Source: Janthinobacterium sp. 64 (lineage in GTDB: Bacteria > Pseudomonadota > Gammaproteobacteria > Burkholderiales > Burkholderiaceae_D). From it: DNA of 64,000 bases. Of this stretch, positions 42,729 to 53,621 are shown in pieces. The notes beneath the pieces are model-generated. The model saw nothing but the letters and a program-made list of their open reading frames with translations. It did no database searches and was not told the DNA's origin. The position numbers and the translations under genes are program-made. Numbering within the stretch: position 1 is the stretch's first letter; each line of letters begins with the position of its first letter. The DNA lies in NCBI RefSeq assembly GCF_002813325.1, contig NZ_PHUG01000001.1, positions 1,674,001-1,738,000 of the forward strand. The letters are read 5' to 3'.

Positions 42729-44609
42729 TTAATGCAGCTGCTTGTAAATCTCTTCCGCAAGTTGCGTGGAAATCCCCTCCACCGACATCAGGTCCTCGAC
42801 GCTGGCATCGGCGACGCCGCGCAAGCCGCCAAAGCGCGACAGCAGCTTCTGGCGGCGCTTGGCGCCGATGCCCTCTATCTCTTCCAGGCGCGAGGTCTGG
42901 CGCGTCTTGGCGCGCTTGGCGCGCATGCCGGTAATGGCGAAGCGGTGCGCCTCGTCACGGATCTGTGCGATCAGCATCAGGGCCGCCGATTCCTTGCCCA
43001 GTTCCTGCGCCGCGCGGCCATCGACGAACAGCAAGGTTTCCAGGCCCACCTTGCGCCCTTCTCCCTTGGCTACGCCGACGATCAGGCTGATATCGAGTCC
43101 CAGCTCGGCGAACACCTGGCGCGCCATTTCGATCTGCCCCTTGCCGCCGTCGATCAAGACCACGTCGGGCATCACGCCGTCGCCATTCGCCACTTTTTCA
43201 TAGCGGCGCATCAGGACCTGGCGCATGGCCGCGTAATCGTCGCCGGGCGTGATGTCGTTGATGTTGTAGCGCCGGTATTCGCCATTCTGCATGGCGTGAT
43301 GGTGAAATACCACGCACGAGGCCTGCGTCGCCTCGCCCTGCGTGTGGCTGATGTCGAAACACTCCACGCGCAGGCTGTCGAGATCTTCCGTTTCCAGGCG
43401 CAGCGCCTCGGCCAGCGCGCGCGTACGCGACTGCTGCGAACCCTGCTCGGACAACAAGCGCGCCAGCGAAATCTCGGCGCCCTTTTGCGCCATTTCCAGC
43501 CATTGGCGGCGCTGTCCCTGCGGCTGGAAGATCAGATTGATGCGGTGGCCGCACTGCTCCATCAGCGCCACCATCAGGGCCGGCTGGTCGAATTCGATAT
43601 TCAGGATCAGGGTGCCGGGGATGAATTTTTCCGTGTAGTGCTGGGCCAGGAAGGCGGCCAGCACTTCCACCTCGATGGGCTCTTCGGCAATCGCCGCCGC
43701 ATCGCTGAGCTGGCTGGGGAAGTAGGCGCGGTCGCCCAGATGGCGCCCGCCGCGCACCATGGCCAGGTTGACGCAGGCGCGCCCGCCCTGCACCAGCACG
43801 GCGAGGATATCGACGTCGGCGTCGCCCGTCGTTTCCATGCTTTGCTGATGCAGCACGCGCGACAGCGAAGCGATCTGGTTGCGCACCACCACGGCCTGCT
43901 CGAATTTCAGCTCGGCGGCAAACGCGTGCATCTTCTTTTCCAGGTCGGCCATCACTTCGCTCTGGCGCCCGCGCAGGAAGCGCGCCGCGTTTTCCACGTC
44001 GTTTTTATAGTCTTCCTTGCTGATCAGGTCCACGCACGGCGCGCTGCAGCGGCCGATCTGGTGCAGCAGGCAGGGACGCGTGCGGTTGGCGTAGACGCTG
44101 TCCTCGCAGGTGCGGATCAGGAACACCTTTTGCAGGATCTGCATCGACTCCTTGACGGCCCAGGAACTGGGGAACGGCCCGAAATACTGGTTTTTCTTGT
44201 CCACCGCGCCCCGGTAATACACCATGCGCGGCGCATCGCCGTTGGTGATTTTCAGATACGGATACGATTTATCGTCGCGGAACAGGATGTTGTAGCGCGG
44301 CTGCAGCGCCTTGATCAGGTTGTTTTCCAGGATCAGCGCTTCCGCCTCGCTATGCGTGACGGTGGTTTCCAGGCGCGCGATGCGCTCGACCATCATGGCG
44401 ATGCGGGGACTGGCCAGGTTTTTCTGGAAGTAACTGGAGACGCGCTTTTTCAGGTCGCGTGCCTTGCCGACATACAACACCTTGTCGGCCGCGTCGAAAT
44501 AGCGATACACGCCGGGCAGGTTCGGCAGCCTGGCGACGGTGGCCAGCACCTGTGCGCGGGGGTCGGGCGGCGTCTCCGCCAAGGAAGGTTCTGGGCTTGC
44601 TTCGGTCAT
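42729..44609 (-). CDS. uvrC: Excinuclease ABC subunit C
   Basis: About 626 residues. UvrC makes both incisions around DNA lesions in nucleotide excision repair. It has an N-terminal GIY-YIG nuclease ([26 protein letters not shown]), a UVR/UvrB-binding segment ([28 protein letters not shown]), the RNase H-like second nuclease ([30 protein letters not shown]) and C-terminal helix-hairpin-helix repeats ([36 protein letters not shown]). The frame also opens at a GTG at 44627; ATG 44609 is preferred. It follows acpS and precedes pgsA. Confidence 0.97.
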   Translation of the reverse strand: MTEASPEPSLAETPPDPRAQVLATVARLPNLPGVYRYFDAADKVLYVGKARDLKKRVSSYFQKNLASPRIAMMVERIARLETTVTHSEAEALILENNLIKALQPRYNILFRDDKSYPYLKITNGDAPRMVYYRGAVDKKNQYFGPFPSSWAVKESMQILQKVFLIRTCEDSVYANRTRPCLLHQIGRCSAPCVDLISKEDYKNDVENAARFLRGRQSEVMADLEKKMHAFAAELKFEQAVVVRNQIASLSRVLHQQSMETTGDADVDILAVLVQGGRACVNLAMVRGGRHLGDRAYFPSQLSDAAAIAEEPIEVEVLAAFLAQHYTEKFIPGTLILNIEFDQPALMVALMEQCGHRINLIFQPQGQRRQWLEMAQKGAEISLARLLSEQGSQQSRTRALAEALRLETEDLDSLRVECFDISHTQGEATQASCVVFHHHAMQNGEYRRYNINDITPGDDYAAMRQVLMRRYEKVANGDGVMPDVVLIDGGKGQIEMARQVFAELGLDISLIVGVAKGEGRKVGLETLLFVDGRAAQELGKESAALMLIAQIRDEAHRFAITGMRAKRAKTRQTSRLEEIEGIGAKRRQKLLSRFGGLRGVADASVEDLMSVEGISTQLAEEIYKQLH

Positions 44610-44633
44610 TGCTGGCTCATTGCGCACTTATAG

Positions 44634-45029
44634 TTACACTGCTTGCTCCACGATCACAAACGCGACCGCATATTCTTCTTCATCGCTGATCGTCACTTGC
44701 GCGCTCAGCCGGTTTGCGGCCATGAAGTCCGCCAGCACGCCGCTGCAGACGATCATCGGCTTGCCGCTGGGGTGATTCAGCATCTGCGCCGCGGGCCAGG
44801 TCATCGGCATGCGCAAGCCCAGGCCGATGGCCTTGGAAAACGCCTCCTTGGCCGCGAAGCGGGTGGCCAGGAAGCGCACGCCGCGCACGGCGTTTTTCGC
44901 ACTGCGGGCGCGGAATTTCTCCATCTCCTGCGGCCCCAGTATTTTTTTGGCAAAACGCTCGCCATGGCGCGCCAGGGCCGCCTCGATGCGGGGGATCTTG
45001 CAGATATCGGTACCGATGCCGTAGATCAT
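44634..45029 (-). CDS. acpS: Holo-[acyl-carrier-protein] synthase
   Basis: 131 residues. It transfers phosphopantetheine from CoA to the active serine of acyl carrier protein (AcpP is at 56628-56867). The family motifs [13 protein letters not shown] at the start and [13 protein letters not shown] in the middle supply the Mg-binding Asp and Glu. It lies 19 nt downstream of pdxJ. Confidence 0.96.
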   Translation of the reverse strand: MIYGIGTDICKIPRIEAALARHGERFAKKILGPQEMEKFRARSAKNAVRGVRFLATRFAAKEAFSKAIGLGLRMPMTWPAAQMLNHPSGKPMIVCSGVLADFMAANRLSAQVTISDEEEYAVAFVIVEQAV

Positions 45030-45048
45030 GCTGCCTCCTTGCTATCGC

Positions 45049-45813
45049 TTAATAGGCCCTGTGGCCCAGGCACGTGGCCACCATGATGGCCTTCATTTCA
45101 CGCACGGCGTTTTCCCAGCCGACAAACACGGCATGCGCGACGATGGCGTGGCCGATGTTCAGTTCGGCAATATCGGGAATGGCGGCAATCGCTTGCACAT
45201 TGGTGTAATGCAAGCCGTGGCCCGCATTGACCTTCAAGCCACGGCCCACGCCGAACAGCACGCCCGCCTTGATGCGCTCCAGTTCCGCCAGCTGCTCGGC
45301 GCCCTCGGTATCGGCATAGCGGCCCGTGTGCAGCTCGATCACGGGCGCGCCAAGTTCGGCAGCGGCGGCGATCTGCTGCTCGTCCGCATCAATGAACAGG
45401 CTCACGCGGATGCCCTCGCCTTGCAATTGTTGCACGGCCGCCTGCACTTCCTTGAAGTAGCGCACCACGTCCAGCCCCCCTTCGGTGGTCACTTCCGTGC
45501 GTTTTTCCGGCACCAGGCAGACGTCGGCCGGCTTGATGCGGCAGGCGAAATCGATCATCTCGGCCGTCACGGCCGCTTCCAGGTTCATGCGCGTGAGCAA
45601 CTGTGGTGCGATGGCGATCACGTCCGCATCCTTGATGTGGCGGCGGTCTTCGCGCAAATGCAGGGTGATGGCGTCGGCGCCCGCCTGTTCGGCCAGCAAG
45701 GCCGCGCGGATCGGGTCCGGATAGGCGGTGCCGCGCGCATTGCGCAAGGTAGCCACGTGGTCGATATTGACGCCCAGGTCGATGACGGGGCCGGAAGGCT
45801 GCAAAAAGCTCAT
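45049..45813 (-). CDS. pdxJ: Pyridoxine 5'-phosphate synthase
   Basis: 254 residues, normal length. It condenses 1-deoxyxylulose 5-phosphate with 3-amino-2-oxopropyl phosphate to form vitamin B6. Visible are [61 protein letters not shown] and [16 protein letters not shown]. It is part of the recO-pdxJ-acpS run conserved in proteobacteria. Confidence 0.97.
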   Translation of the reverse strand: MSFLQPSGPVIDLGVNIDHVATLRNARGTAYPDPIRAALLAEQAGADAITLHLREDRRHIKDADVIAIAPQLLTRMNLEAAVTAEMIDFACRIKPADVCLVPEKRTEVTTEGGLDVVRYFKEVQAAVQQLQGEGIRVSLFIDADEQQIAAAAELGAPVIELHTGRYADTEGAEQLAELERIKAGVLFGVGRGLKVNAGHGLHYTNVQAIAAIPDIAELNIGHAIVAHAVFVGWENAVREMKAIMVATCLGHRAY

Positions 45814-45855
45814 AGTGATGGTATCCGTAAAGTGCTGTCGTGCGGCAAACCGCCG

Positions 45856-46692
45856 CTACAGCTGCATTAAATCGATCAGTATCTGGCGCGTATTCAAGGT
45901 GGCGCCGCCCAGTTGATGGGCCAGCAAAAAGCGCATCAGCAGCTTGCTTTGCGCCTGCGTGGCCACGTCAAGATAATCTTCGCGCTCCATGTCGAGCAGG
46001 GTCTTGCCCGTGATCTTGGGCCAGGCGTCGGCGGCGCGTGCCGGGCGCGGGCCCCGTTCCGGGTCGACCACGTAGACCTGCCCCGCCTCGACGGCCTGGC
46101 GCGTGCCCGTGCAGCGCGTCAGGTCGGCCGCCACGCCCGTTTCCTTGAGCAGGGCGCGCTCGAACTTGCGCAGCACGATGGGCGGCGGCTCATTGTGCGC
46201 CAGTTGATTCAAGGTAGCAACGTAGTGGTCGAACAGGACGGGATGCGGGTCGTCGCGCGCCAGCAGTTTCACCAGCAATTCGTTCAGGTAAAAGCCGCAC
46301 AGCAAGGCGGTCTTTTCCAGCGGCAGCATGCCGCCCACCCATTCCGCACCGGTGAGGATGCGCAACTCGGACTTGCCCGTCCAGCCCGCCTGCAGCGGCT
46401 GGAACGTCTGCAGCACGCCGCGCAACTGCGAATGGGGCCGCTTGGCGCCCTTGGCGACGAGCGCAATGCGGCCGTACTCGCGTGTAAACACGTCGACGAT
46501 GAGGCTGGTTTCTTTATGCGGATAGCTGTGCAGCACGAAGGCTGGCTGGCCCGTGATGCGGCCGTCGCGCGCAGGCGGACGGCTGCGCCGGGGGGCTGCG
46601 GAAGGTGCGGCCGGCGGCGGGATGGCCGCCGGCGCGGGGACAACGGGTGAGGCTGGCGCAGGATCGTGCAGCGCTGGCGTGGTGGTGCTCAT
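45856..46692 (-). CDS. recO: DNA repair protein RecO, with Pro/Ala-rich N-terminal extension
   Basis: 278 residues. RecO loads RecA onto SSB-coated DNA with RecR (RecFOR pathway). The OB-fold starts at about residue 48 ([40 protein letters not shown]). The helical C-terminal part carries [24 protein letters not shown]. The first roughly 45 residues are Pro/Ala-rich ([19 protein letters not shown]) and are absent from the E. coli protein, so a later start is possible, but no in-frame ATG lies between the extension and the fold. It is 28 nt after era. Confidence 0.94.
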   Translation of the reverse strand: MSTTTPALHDPAPASPVVPAPAAIPPPAAPSAAPRRSRPPARDGRITGQPAFVLHSYPHKETSLIVDVFTREYGRIALVAKGAKRPHSQLRGVLQTFQPLQAGWTGKSELRILTGAEWVGGMLPLEKTALLCGFYLNELLVKLLARDDPHPVLFDHYVATLNQLAHNEPPPIVLRKFERALLKETGVAADLTRCTGTRQAVEAGQVYVVDPERGPRPARAADAWPKITGKTLLDMEREDYLDVATQAQSKLLMRFLLAHQLGGATLNTRQILIDLMQL

Positions 46693-46720
46693 GCGTGTAG
46701 CGTCGCCCCCGGGTTGCGGA

Positions 46721-47623
46721 TTACTCGTAGCCGTAGGCGCGCAAGCCCGCCTCGTTGTCGGCCCAGCCCGATTTGACCTTGACCCAGATTTCCAGGTACA
46801 CGGGACCGCCGAACAGCTTTTCCATATCCAGGCGGGCCTGGGTGGAGACTTCCTTCAGACGCGCGCCCTTGTTGCCGATGATCATGGATTTATGCGTATC
46901 GCGCTCGACCAGGATGGCGGCGAACACGCGGCGCAGATCGCCTTCCTGCTCGAATTTCTCGATCAGCACGGTGCTCGTGTACGGCAATTCGTCGCCGACA
47001 AAGCGGAAGAGTTTTTCGCGCACGATTTCCGAGGCGAGGAATTTTTCGCTGCGGTCCGTGATGTCGTCCGGGCCAAAGATGGGCTGGTTTTCCGGCAAGA
47101 AGCGCTTGATTTCGTTCTGCAAGCCTTCCAGCTGGAAATGCAGCTTGGCGGAGACGGGCACGATGGCGGCGAAGTCGCGCATGGCGGCGATCTTTTGCGC
47201 GAACGGCAGCAAGACAGCCTTGTCCTTCACGCGGTCGGACTTGTTGATGACGAGGATGCACGGCACTTCCTTCGGCAGCAAATCCATCACTTGCTGGTCG
47301 GCCGGGCCGAACGTGCCCGCCTCGATCACGTACAAAATCACGTCCGAAGAAATCAGGGTGTTGGTGACGGTCTTGTTGAGCGTCTTGTTCAGCGCGTTCG
47401 AGTGGCGCGTCTGGAAACCGGGCGTGTCGACGTAGATGAATTGCGCGTCCGGCACCGTCTGGATGCCCGTGATGCGGTGGCGCGTGGTTTGCGCCTTGCG
47501 CGAAGTGATGCTGACCTTCGCGCCGATCAGCACGTTCATCAGGGTCGATTTGCCCACGTTGGGGCGGCCCACGATGGCGATATAGCCACAGCGGAAGTTG
47601 TCGGGCATTTTGGTGGCTGTCAT
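46721..47623 (-). CDS. era: GTPase Era
   Basis: 300 residues, the usual length. Era binds the 3' end of 16S rRNA and helps 30S assembly. The GTPase motifs are GRPNVGKST (G1), DTPGFQ (G3) and NKSD (G4). The C-terminal KH domain has the [34 protein letters not shown] segment. ATG 47623 overlaps the region just after the rnc stop (1-nt gap); the longer frame runs into rnc. Confidence 0.97.
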   Translation of the reverse strand: MTATKMPDNFRCGYIAIVGRPNVGKSTLMNVLIGAKVSITSRKAQTTRHRITGIQTVPDAQFIYVDTPGFQTRHSNALNKTLNKTVTNTLISSDVILYVIEAGTFGPADQQVMDLLPKEVPCILVINKSDRVKDKAVLLPFAQKIAAMRDFAAIVPVSAKLHFQLEGLQNEIKRFLPENQPIFGPDDITDRSEKFLASEIVREKLFRFVGDELPYTSTVLIEKFEQEGDLRRVFAAILVERDTHKSMIIGNKGARLKEVSTQARLDMEKLFGGPVYLEIWVKVKSGWADNEAGLRAYGYE

Positions 47624-47624
47624 G

Positions 47625-48440
47625 CTAGTGTCGATTCTGTTTAGTGTGAGCGGCGATCGCCGGGGCAGCCGGGGCTTGCGCGTCGTCGCTCTGGATGGTG
47701 GCAATGCCGGCCAGCTTGAGCTGGGCGGCGCGCGGTTTCGGCTTGCGGCTGGCGGCAGGCGACTTCAACAGCGCCTGCTCGGCCACGTCCAGCGCCAGTT
47801 TGGCGGCGGCTTGCTCACCGGCGCGGCGGCTTCCGCCACGGCCGTAGACCTGGATGTTCAATTTCGGCACCAGGCATTCGATCTCGAATTCCTGGCTGTG
47901 GGCGGCGCCATGGGTGGCCACCACGTTGTACTGTGGCAGCGAAATTTTCTTACTTTGCAAAAACTCCTGCAGCAGGGTCTTGGCATCCTTGCCCAGCGTT
48001 TGCGGATCGACCGAGTCGAGGATGGGAATGTAGAACGCGCGGATCACCGTGCTGGCGGCGTCAAAACCCGTATCGAGGAAAATCGCGCCCAGCAAGGCTT
48101 CCAGGGTATCGGCGAGGATCGAGGGACGGCGGAAACCGCCCGATTTGAGTTCGCCTTCACCGAGGCGCAAAAATTGCGACAATTCCAGCTTTTGCGCGAT
48201 TTCATACAGCGATTGCTGTTTCACCAGATTGGCGCGGAGGCGCGACAGGTCGCCCTCGTCGATGGTCTTGAAGCGTTCGTACAGGATGGAAGCGACCACA
48301 CAGTTGAGAATGGAGTCGCCGAGGAATTCCAGCCGCTCATTATGCAAACTGCTGTGGCTACGATGCGTCAAGGCTTGCTGCAACAGGCCAGCATCCTGGA
48401 ACGTATAGCCTAAACGGGTTTGCAATAGCTGAAGATTCAT
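47625..48440 (-). CDS. rnc: Ribonuclease III
   Basis: 271 residues. It cuts double-stranded RNA, including rRNA precursors. The catalytic signature [12 protein letters not shown] and the second acidic helix ([17 protein letters not shown]) are present. The C-terminal dsRNA-binding domain ([29 protein letters not shown]) is followed by a roughly 45-residue Ala/Lys-rich tail, longer than in E. coli (226 residues). ATG 48440 fits the family start; the frame is open 40 codons further. lepB is 74 nt upstream. Confidence 0.96.
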   Translation of the reverse strand: MNLQLLQTRLGYTFQDAGLLQQALTHRSHSSLHNERLEFLGDSILNCVVASILYERFKTIDEGDLSRLRANLVKQQSLYEIAQKLELSQFLRLGEGELKSGGFRRPSILADTLEALLGAIFLDTGFDAASTVIRAFYIPILDSVDPQTLGKDAKTLLQEFLQSKKISLPQYNVVATHGAAHSQEFEIECLVPKLNIQVYGRGGSRRAGEQAAAKLALDVAEQALLKSPAASRKPKPRAAQLKLAGIATIQSDDAQAPAAPAIAAHTKQNRH

Positions 48441-48514
48441 TGTTGTTTCTGTATCATCTGAGTAATTCGGCTGGCCGCCGCGCGGGGAATCGGCGCGGCA
48501 GCCATAGGGGCGGC

Positions 48515-49438
48515 CTAGTGGATGCCGCCCACTCTTTTCGGGTTGCTGAAGTTCATCCACACGAGGAAAGCCTTGCCGACGATGTTCTCGTTCGGCACGA
48601 AGCCCCAGTAGCGGCTGTCCGCGCTATTGTCGCGGTTATCGCCCATCATGAAGTAATTGCCTTGTGGCACCACACACGTAAAACCATCTTCGTTGTAGTT
48701 GCACGCTTCCTTGTGCGGAAAATCCTTCACTTCGCGCAAGTTCAACGTGGGAGCAGGCTCGTCGTTGAGGATGCGGTGGCTCACGCCCGTCAGATTTTCT
48801 TCCAGTTGCTTGTGGTACACCGTGCTTTCGTCATCGAGGTAGTCGTCCAGCGGGGTGTACTGCACTTCCTTGCCGTTGACCGTCAAGCGCTTGTTTTCAT
48901 AGGTGATTTTATCACCGGGCACACCGATCACGCGCTTGATATAGTCTTGCGACATATCTTTCGGGTACTTGAACACCATCACGTCGCCGCGCTGCGGATC
49001 GTTGACTTCAATGATGCGCTTGTTGACGATGGGCAAACGAATACCATAAGTAAACTTGTTGACCAGGATCAGATCGCCCACCAGCAAGGTCGGCACCATC
49101 GAGCTCGACGGGATCTTGAACGGCTCGTACAGGAACGAGCGCAGGCAAAAGACCAGGGCGATGACGGGGAAGAAGCTGCCCGAATACTCGACCCAGGTCG
49201 GCTGGCGCAACAGATCGGCCTCGATGGTGGCACGGCGGATGCTACTGTTACCATCAGACCTGATGCCTTCAGCCAACGACTTCGCTTGACGCGCATCGAA
49301 TTCAGCCAGGGCGCGGTCGGCCGCCAGGCGGCGCTGTTTGGACAGATAAAACACATCCAGGCACCAGACCAGGCCCGTCAACACCATCAGCACAAACAGG
49401 ATTAAAGCGAAGTTTCCTAAAATCACTTGCAGGTTCAT
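48515..49438 (-). CDS. lepB: Signal peptidase I
   Basis: 307 residues. It removes Sec and Tat signal peptides on the periplasmic side. One N-terminal helix ([22 protein letters not shown]) is followed by a cytoplasmic loop and a second hydrophobic segment ([16 protein letters not shown]). The catalytic serine is in [14 protein letters not shown], the lysine in [12 protein letters not shown], and box E is [14 protein letters not shown]. It is 3 nt after lepA. Confidence 0.97.
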   Translation of the reverse strand: MNLQVILGNFALILFVLMVLTGLVWCLDVFYLSKQRRLAADRALAEFDARQAKSLAEGIRSDGNSSIRRATIEADLLRQPTWVEYSGSFFPVIALVFCLRSFLYEPFKIPSSSMVPTLLVGDLILVNKFTYGIRLPIVNKRIIEVNDPQRGDVMVFKYPKDMSQDYIKRVIGVPGDKITYENKRLTVNGKEVQYTPLDDYLDDESTVYHKQLEENLTGVSHRILNDEPAPTLNLREVKDFPHKEACNYNEDGFTCVVPQGNYFMMGDNRDNSADSRYWGFVPNENIVGKAFLVWMNFSNPKRVGGIH

Positions 49439-49441
49439 TGA

Positions 49442-51232
49442 TTAACCATCCACTTGTAAAATTGCCAGGAATGCCTCTTGCGGGATCTCCACGGAACCCA
49501 CTTGCTTCATGCGCTTCTTGCCCGCTTTTTGTTTTTCCAGCAATTTTTTCTTGCGGCTGATGTCGCCGCCATAGCACTTGGCCAAGACGTTCTTGCGCAA
49601 GGCTTTCACGTTCTCGCGCGAAATGATGTTGGCGCCGATGGTCGCCTGAATCGCCACGTCGAACATCTGGCGCGGGATCAGTTCGCGCATCTTGGCGGCC
49701 ACCTGGCGGCCACGGTACTGGCTGTTCGAACGGTGGACGATGATGGCCAGCGCATCGACTTTTTCGCTGTTGATCAGCATGTCGACCTTGACCACGTCGG
49801 CCGCACGGTATTCCTTGAACTCGTAATCCATCGAGGCATAGCCGCGCGACGTCGATTTCAGGCGGTCGAAGAAGTCCAGCACGATCTCGGCCATCGGCAT
49901 TTCGTAGACCAGCTTGACCTGGCGGCCGTGGTAGCTCATGTCCATCTGGATGCCGCGCTTGCCGATACACAGGGTAATCACGGAGCCCACGTATTCTTGC
50001 GGCATGTACAGATTGACCGTGACGATAGGCTCGCGCACTTCCTCGATGCGCGACGGATCGGGCATCTTCGATGGATTGTCGACGTTGATCATGGTGCCGT
50101 CGCGCTGGATCACTTCATACACCACGGTGGGCGCCGTGGTGATCAGGTCCATGTCGAATTCGCGCTCGAGGCGCTCCTGCACGATTTCCATGTGCAGCAA
50201 GCCGAGGAAGCCGCAGCGGAAGCCGAAGCCCAGCGCCTGCGACACTTCCGGCTCGTACATCAGGGCCGCGTCGTTCAGTTTCAGCTTTTCCAGCGAGTCG
50301 CGCAGCGCGTCGTACTGGTTCGCTTCGACCGGAAACAGGCCGGCGAACACTTGCGGCTGCACTTCCTTGAAGCCGGGCAATGGCTCGGCGGCAGGACGGC
50401 TGACCAGGGTGACGGTGTCGCCCACTTTCGCCGCTTTCAATTCCTTGATGCCGGCGATGATGAAGCCCACCTGGCCAGCGGAGAGTTGCGGCAAGGATTG
50501 CGAACGGGGCGAAAACACGCCGATGTCTTCCACCAGCTGCACCGAATCGGTGGCCATCAGGCGGATCTTGTCTTTCGGTTTCAGGGTGCCGTTGACCACG
50601 CGCACCAGCATCACCACGCCCACATAGGCGTCATACCAGGAGTCGACGATCAGCGCCTGCAGCGGCGCATCGGGGTCGCCCTTCGGTGGCGGCACCTTGA
50701 CGATCAGCTGCTCAAGCACGTCGAGCACGCCGAAGCCCGTCTTGGCCGAGCAATGCACGGCGTCGGCCGCGTCGATGCCGATCACGTCTTCGATCTCGGC
50801 AATGGCGTTTGGAGGGTCCGCGTTCGGCAAGTCGATCTTGTTCAGGACGGGCACCACTTCCACGCCCAGGTCCAGCGCCGTGTAGCAGTTGGCGACCGTT
50901 TGCGCTTCCACGCCTTGCGATGCGTCCACCACCAGCAGTGCGCCTTCGCACGCCGACAGCGAGCGCGACACTTCATAGCTGAAGTCGACGTGGCCTGGCG
51001 TATCGATCAGGTTCAGGTTGTAGATCTGGCCATTGCGCGCCTTGTAGTGCAGGGCCGCCGTTTGCGCCTTGATGGTAATGCCGCGCTCGCGCTCCAGATC
51101 CATCGAATCGAGCACCTGCGCCTCCATCTCGCGGTCGGACAAGCCGCCGCACAATTGAATGATGCGGTCAGCCAGGGTCGATTTACCGTGGTCAATATGG
51201 GCGATGATGGAGAAGTTGCGTATGTTATTCAT
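49442..51232 (-). CDS. lepA: Elongation factor 4 (LepA)
   Basis: 596 residues. This translational GTPase acts in 30S biogenesis or back-translocation. GTPase motifs are [17 protein letters not shown] and [10 protein letters not shown]. The C-terminus is the LepA-specific domain ([25 protein letters not shown]). It is the first gene of the lepA-lepB-rnc-era-recO-pdxJ-acpS run. Confidence 0.98.
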   Translation of the reverse strand: MNNIRNFSIIAHIDHGKSTLADRIIQLCGGLSDREMEAQVLDSMDLERERGITIKAQTAALHYKARNGQIYNLNLIDTPGHVDFSYEVSRSLSACEGALLVVDASQGVEAQTVANCYTALDLGVEVVPVLNKIDLPNADPPNAIAEIEDVIGIDAADAVHCSAKTGFGVLDVLEQLIVKVPPPKGDPDAPLQALIVDSWYDAYVGVVMLVRVVNGTLKPKDKIRLMATDSVQLVEDIGVFSPRSQSLPQLSAGQVGFIIAGIKELKAAKVGDTVTLVSRPAAEPLPGFKEVQPQVFAGLFPVEANQYDALRDSLEKLKLNDAALMYEPEVSQALGFGFRCGFLGLLHMEIVQERLEREFDMDLITTAPTVVYEVIQRDGTMINVDNPSKMPDPSRIEEVREPIVTVNLYMPQEYVGSVITLCIGKRGIQMDMSYHGRQVKLVYEMPMAEIVLDFFDRLKSTSRGYASMDYEFKEYRAADVVKVDMLINSEKVDALAIIVHRSNSQYRGRQVAAKMRELIPRQMFDVAIQATIGANIISRENVKALRKNVLAKCYGGDISRKKKLLEKQKAGKKRMKQVGSVEIPQEAFLAILQVDG

Positions 51233-51547
51233 TAACTAATATATGTGCGAGTGACAACACTGCTTTAACAGGAATCAAGGGGATCATGTCCGGGCCAAAC
51301 AGGGCCAAAACCAGGCGCCCCACTCATGATGAAAAAAGCGCTCCGAGCAGGACATCTGCATGCCCAGGCGAGCGCTTTTGAAGCGACAGAAGCTGCTGCC
51401 TCGGACAGTAGCTTTTTCGACCTCCCCATTTTACCGGATTTCAGAGCGGAAAGCCCGTCTTTCAGAGGACGGCAGTGGGCAAGCCGACATTTTCAGCTGT
51501 TTCCAGCAGCGGAATGCTGCAATGCAGTGTTAATATTGATATTTAAG
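51233..51547. other. Intergenic region between lepA and the glutaredoxin-like gene
   Basis: 315 nt without a supported gene. It contains the terminator at 51332-51379 and should carry the lepA promoter to its left. I see no clear -35/-10 pair. Confidence 0.55.
51332..51379 (-). terminator. Long-loop terminator between mucD-grx and lepA
   Basis: Arms AAAAGCGCTC and GAGCGCTTTT enclose a 26-nt loop that holds a second small GCAG/CTGC stem. On the minus strand a run of six T follows the GAGCGC arm, so it should end transcription of the glutaredoxin-like gene before lepA. Confidence 0.65.
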
Positions 51548-51793
51548 CTACACCAGGCAGCGCCGCACAACCGCCTCGTCCAGAAAATAATGGCATAGCT
51601 CGGGCTGCGTCAGGTCGCCAAACAGCACCGGCACGAGCTCATCGAAGCGCGCCAGCAAACTTGCATCGGGCGACTCGTCGATGTCGATCACGTCCACCGT
51701 GAACGGTTTTCCGGGTGGCTGCAGCAGGAGCAAGGCGTCGAGCATATCCTGGCAAAGGTGGCAATAACTGCGGGAATAGAGGGTGAAGTGCAT
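51548..51793 (-). CDS. Glutaredoxin-like protein (DUF836 type)
   Basis: 81 residues. A thioredoxin-fold start (MHFTLYSRSYCHLCQDMLDAL) carries a CxxC-type redox pair (Cys-His-Leu-Cys). The cis-proline-like segment (ELVPVLFGDLTQPELCHYFLDE) ends the fold. The short size and sequence match the DUF836 glutaredoxin-like family. It sits 52 nt downstream of mucD and upstream of lepA, the usual place in betaproteobacteria. Confidence 0.9.
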   Translation of the reverse strand: MHFTLYSRSYCHLCQDMLDALLLLQPPGKPFTVDVIDIDESPDASLLARFDELVPVLFGDLTQPELCHYFLDEAVVRRCLV

Positions 51794-51845
51794 GGCGGGC
51801 AGGATACCGCATCCCGGCCGCGGCCGGAATGCGGGATGATCACAT

Positions 51846-53342
51846 TTACTTCGCCGACGGACGCAGCGACACGAATTGCGCCACGTCGCCGCGGCGCACC
51901 AGCACGGCCGACGACTTCTTCGGATCGAGCTTGGCCACCAGGGCATTGAACTGCCTGGCGTCTTTGACGGCAACGTTGTTCAATTGCAAGATCACATCGC
52001 CAGGCTGCAGGCCGGCCAGGGCCGCCACGCCATCGGCGTCGTCGACCAGCACGCCCGCGTCGATCTTCAGCTCCTGTTTCTTCGCAGCCGGCACGTCGCT
52101 GACCTTCAGTCCCAGTGCATTGACGGCTTGCGCTTCCGGTTCCCGGGCGCCCTTCTTCGCCGTTTTCTCGGCTTCCAGCTCGACGATAGTGACGGGGATA
52201 TCCTGCTGCGCGCCCTTGCGCCAGACGGTGACCGTGGACTTGCCGTTGACGGCGGCGCCGCCTACCAGACGCGGCAGGTCGGACGAACGCTCGATCTGCG
52301 CGCCATTGAATTTCAGGATGATGTCGCCCGGCTTGATGCCCGCCTTGTCGGCCGGGCCGCCCTCTTCCACCATTGACACTTGCGCGCCCTTGGCGTTCGG
52401 CAAGCCCAGCGATTGCGCCACATCCTTGCTCACTTCGCCGATCTGCACGCCGATACGGCCGCGCACCACTTTACCCGTCTTTTTCAGCTGCTCGCCCACG
52501 CGCATGGCTTCATCGATGGGCACGGCAAACGAAATGCCATTATAGGCGCCGGACAAGGTGGCGATCTGCGAATTGATGCCGATCACTTCGCCGCGCATAT
52601 TGATCAAGGGACCACCGGAGTTGCCGGGGTTGACGGCCACGTCGCTCTGGATCAGCGGCAAGTAGTCGCCCGTGTCGCGGGACTTGGCGGAAATGATGCC
52701 GGCCGTCACCGTGTTTTCCAGGTTGAATGGCGAGCCGATGGCGATCACCCACTCGCCCACGCGGATCTTGTTCGAGTCGCCGATGGTCAGGCGCGGCAGG
52801 TTGCCACCCTCGATTTTCAGCAGGGCCACATCGGTGCGGGCATCAGCGCCGATGACCTTGGCCTTGAATTCGCGCTTGTCCGTCAGGGTCACGTAGACTT
52901 CATCGGCGCCGTCGACCACGTGGGCATTGCTCAGCACGTAGCCATCGGCAGAGATAATGAAACCGGAACCGACACCGCGCTGCACTTCCTGCTCCTGCGG
53001 CACGGCGCGACGACCGCCGCGCGGCGCCTGCTGGCGCGGTGTCGGCATGGCGCCTCCAAAGAAACGGCGCAGGAATTCCTGCATTTCCTGCTCATCCTGG
53101 CCACCCGCGCCGGGCGCCGTCATCTTCAGGCGCTCGGTGGTGCGGATATTCACCACGGCCGGGCCGACGGCATCGACCAGGTCCGAGAAATCAGGCAGTT
53201 TCACGGCCGGCACGGCAGCGTGGGCCTGTGGCGCCAGGCCCAGCATGGTCGGGGCGAAAAAGACGCCAGCAGTACCGAACAATAAAGCGGAAAGCGTCTT
53301 CACTGAAAACGACTTGCTGGCGGCACACATGTTTTTTTTCAT
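51846..53342 (-). CDS. mucD: DegP/MucD-type periplasmic serine protease
   Basis: 498 residues. It has a signal peptide (ending QAHA-AV), the trypsin-like domain with catalytic His141 (SNAHVV), Asp171 (TDVALLK) and Ser242 (NPGNSGGPL), then two PDZ domains (SMVEEGGPADKAGIKPGD and LVDDADGVAALAGLQPGD). It is the periplasmic quality-control protease of the sigma-E regulon, normally encoded in the rpoE-rseA-rseB-mucD order. Here rseB is absent upstream. Confidence 0.96.
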   Translation of the reverse strand: MKKNMCAASKSFSVKTLSALLFGTAGVFFAPTMLGLAPQAHAAVPAVKLPDFSDLVDAVGPAVVNIRTTERLKMTAPGAGGQDEQEMQEFLRRFFGGAMPTPRQQAPRGGRRAVPQEQEVQRGVGSGFIISADGYVLSNAHVVDGADEVYVTLTDKREFKAKVIGADARTDVALLKIEGGNLPRLTIGDSNKIRVGEWVIAIGSPFNLENTVTAGIISAKSRDTGDYLPLIQSDVAVNPGNSGGPLINMRGEVIGINSQIATLSGAYNGISFAVPIDEAMRVGEQLKKTGKVVRGRIGVQIGEVSKDVAQSLGLPNAKGAQVSMVEEGGPADKAGIKPGDIILKFNGAQIERSSDLPRLVGGAAVNGKSTVTVWRKGAQQDIPVTIVELEAEKTAKKGAREPEAQAVNALGLKVSDVPAAKKQELKIDAGVLVDDADGVAALAGLQPGDVILQLNNVAVKDARQFNALVAKLDPKKSSAVLVRRGDVAQFVSLRPSAK

Positions 53343-53621
53343 GGAAAGGATCTTTTCGAGTATGTAAACGGATCAAAACGCCGATCAGGCGATTGCCTGC
53401 GTGCATGATTGGTTCATGACGGAATCCCGGGGGCAAACACACCTGGTCGCGCGCATGGCAGCCACAATATATCGCAAAAGCAAGATATTGCCGCACACAG
53501 TGTCAATCGTACCGAAGCCCAGTGTCAAGAGGACCAGAAGCAGCTTAATAGCCACCCCTTTAAAGGTGTAGCTCTAAGTGTCAAGACCCGCCTGGCATAA
53601 GATGCCGCAGATGCCACAGCG
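53343..53621. other. Intergenic region where rseB would be expected
   Basis: 279 nt between rseA and mucD. It has no ORF of rseB size. On the minus strand the octamer TTGACACT occurs three times (53584-53577, 53528-53521 and 53506-53499). Each contains a perfect -35 hexamer, so this stretch probably carries a mucD promoter; no clear -10 is 16-18 nt after any of them. A near-palindrome ACCTTTAAAGGGGT lies at about 53556-53569. Confidence 0.6.
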
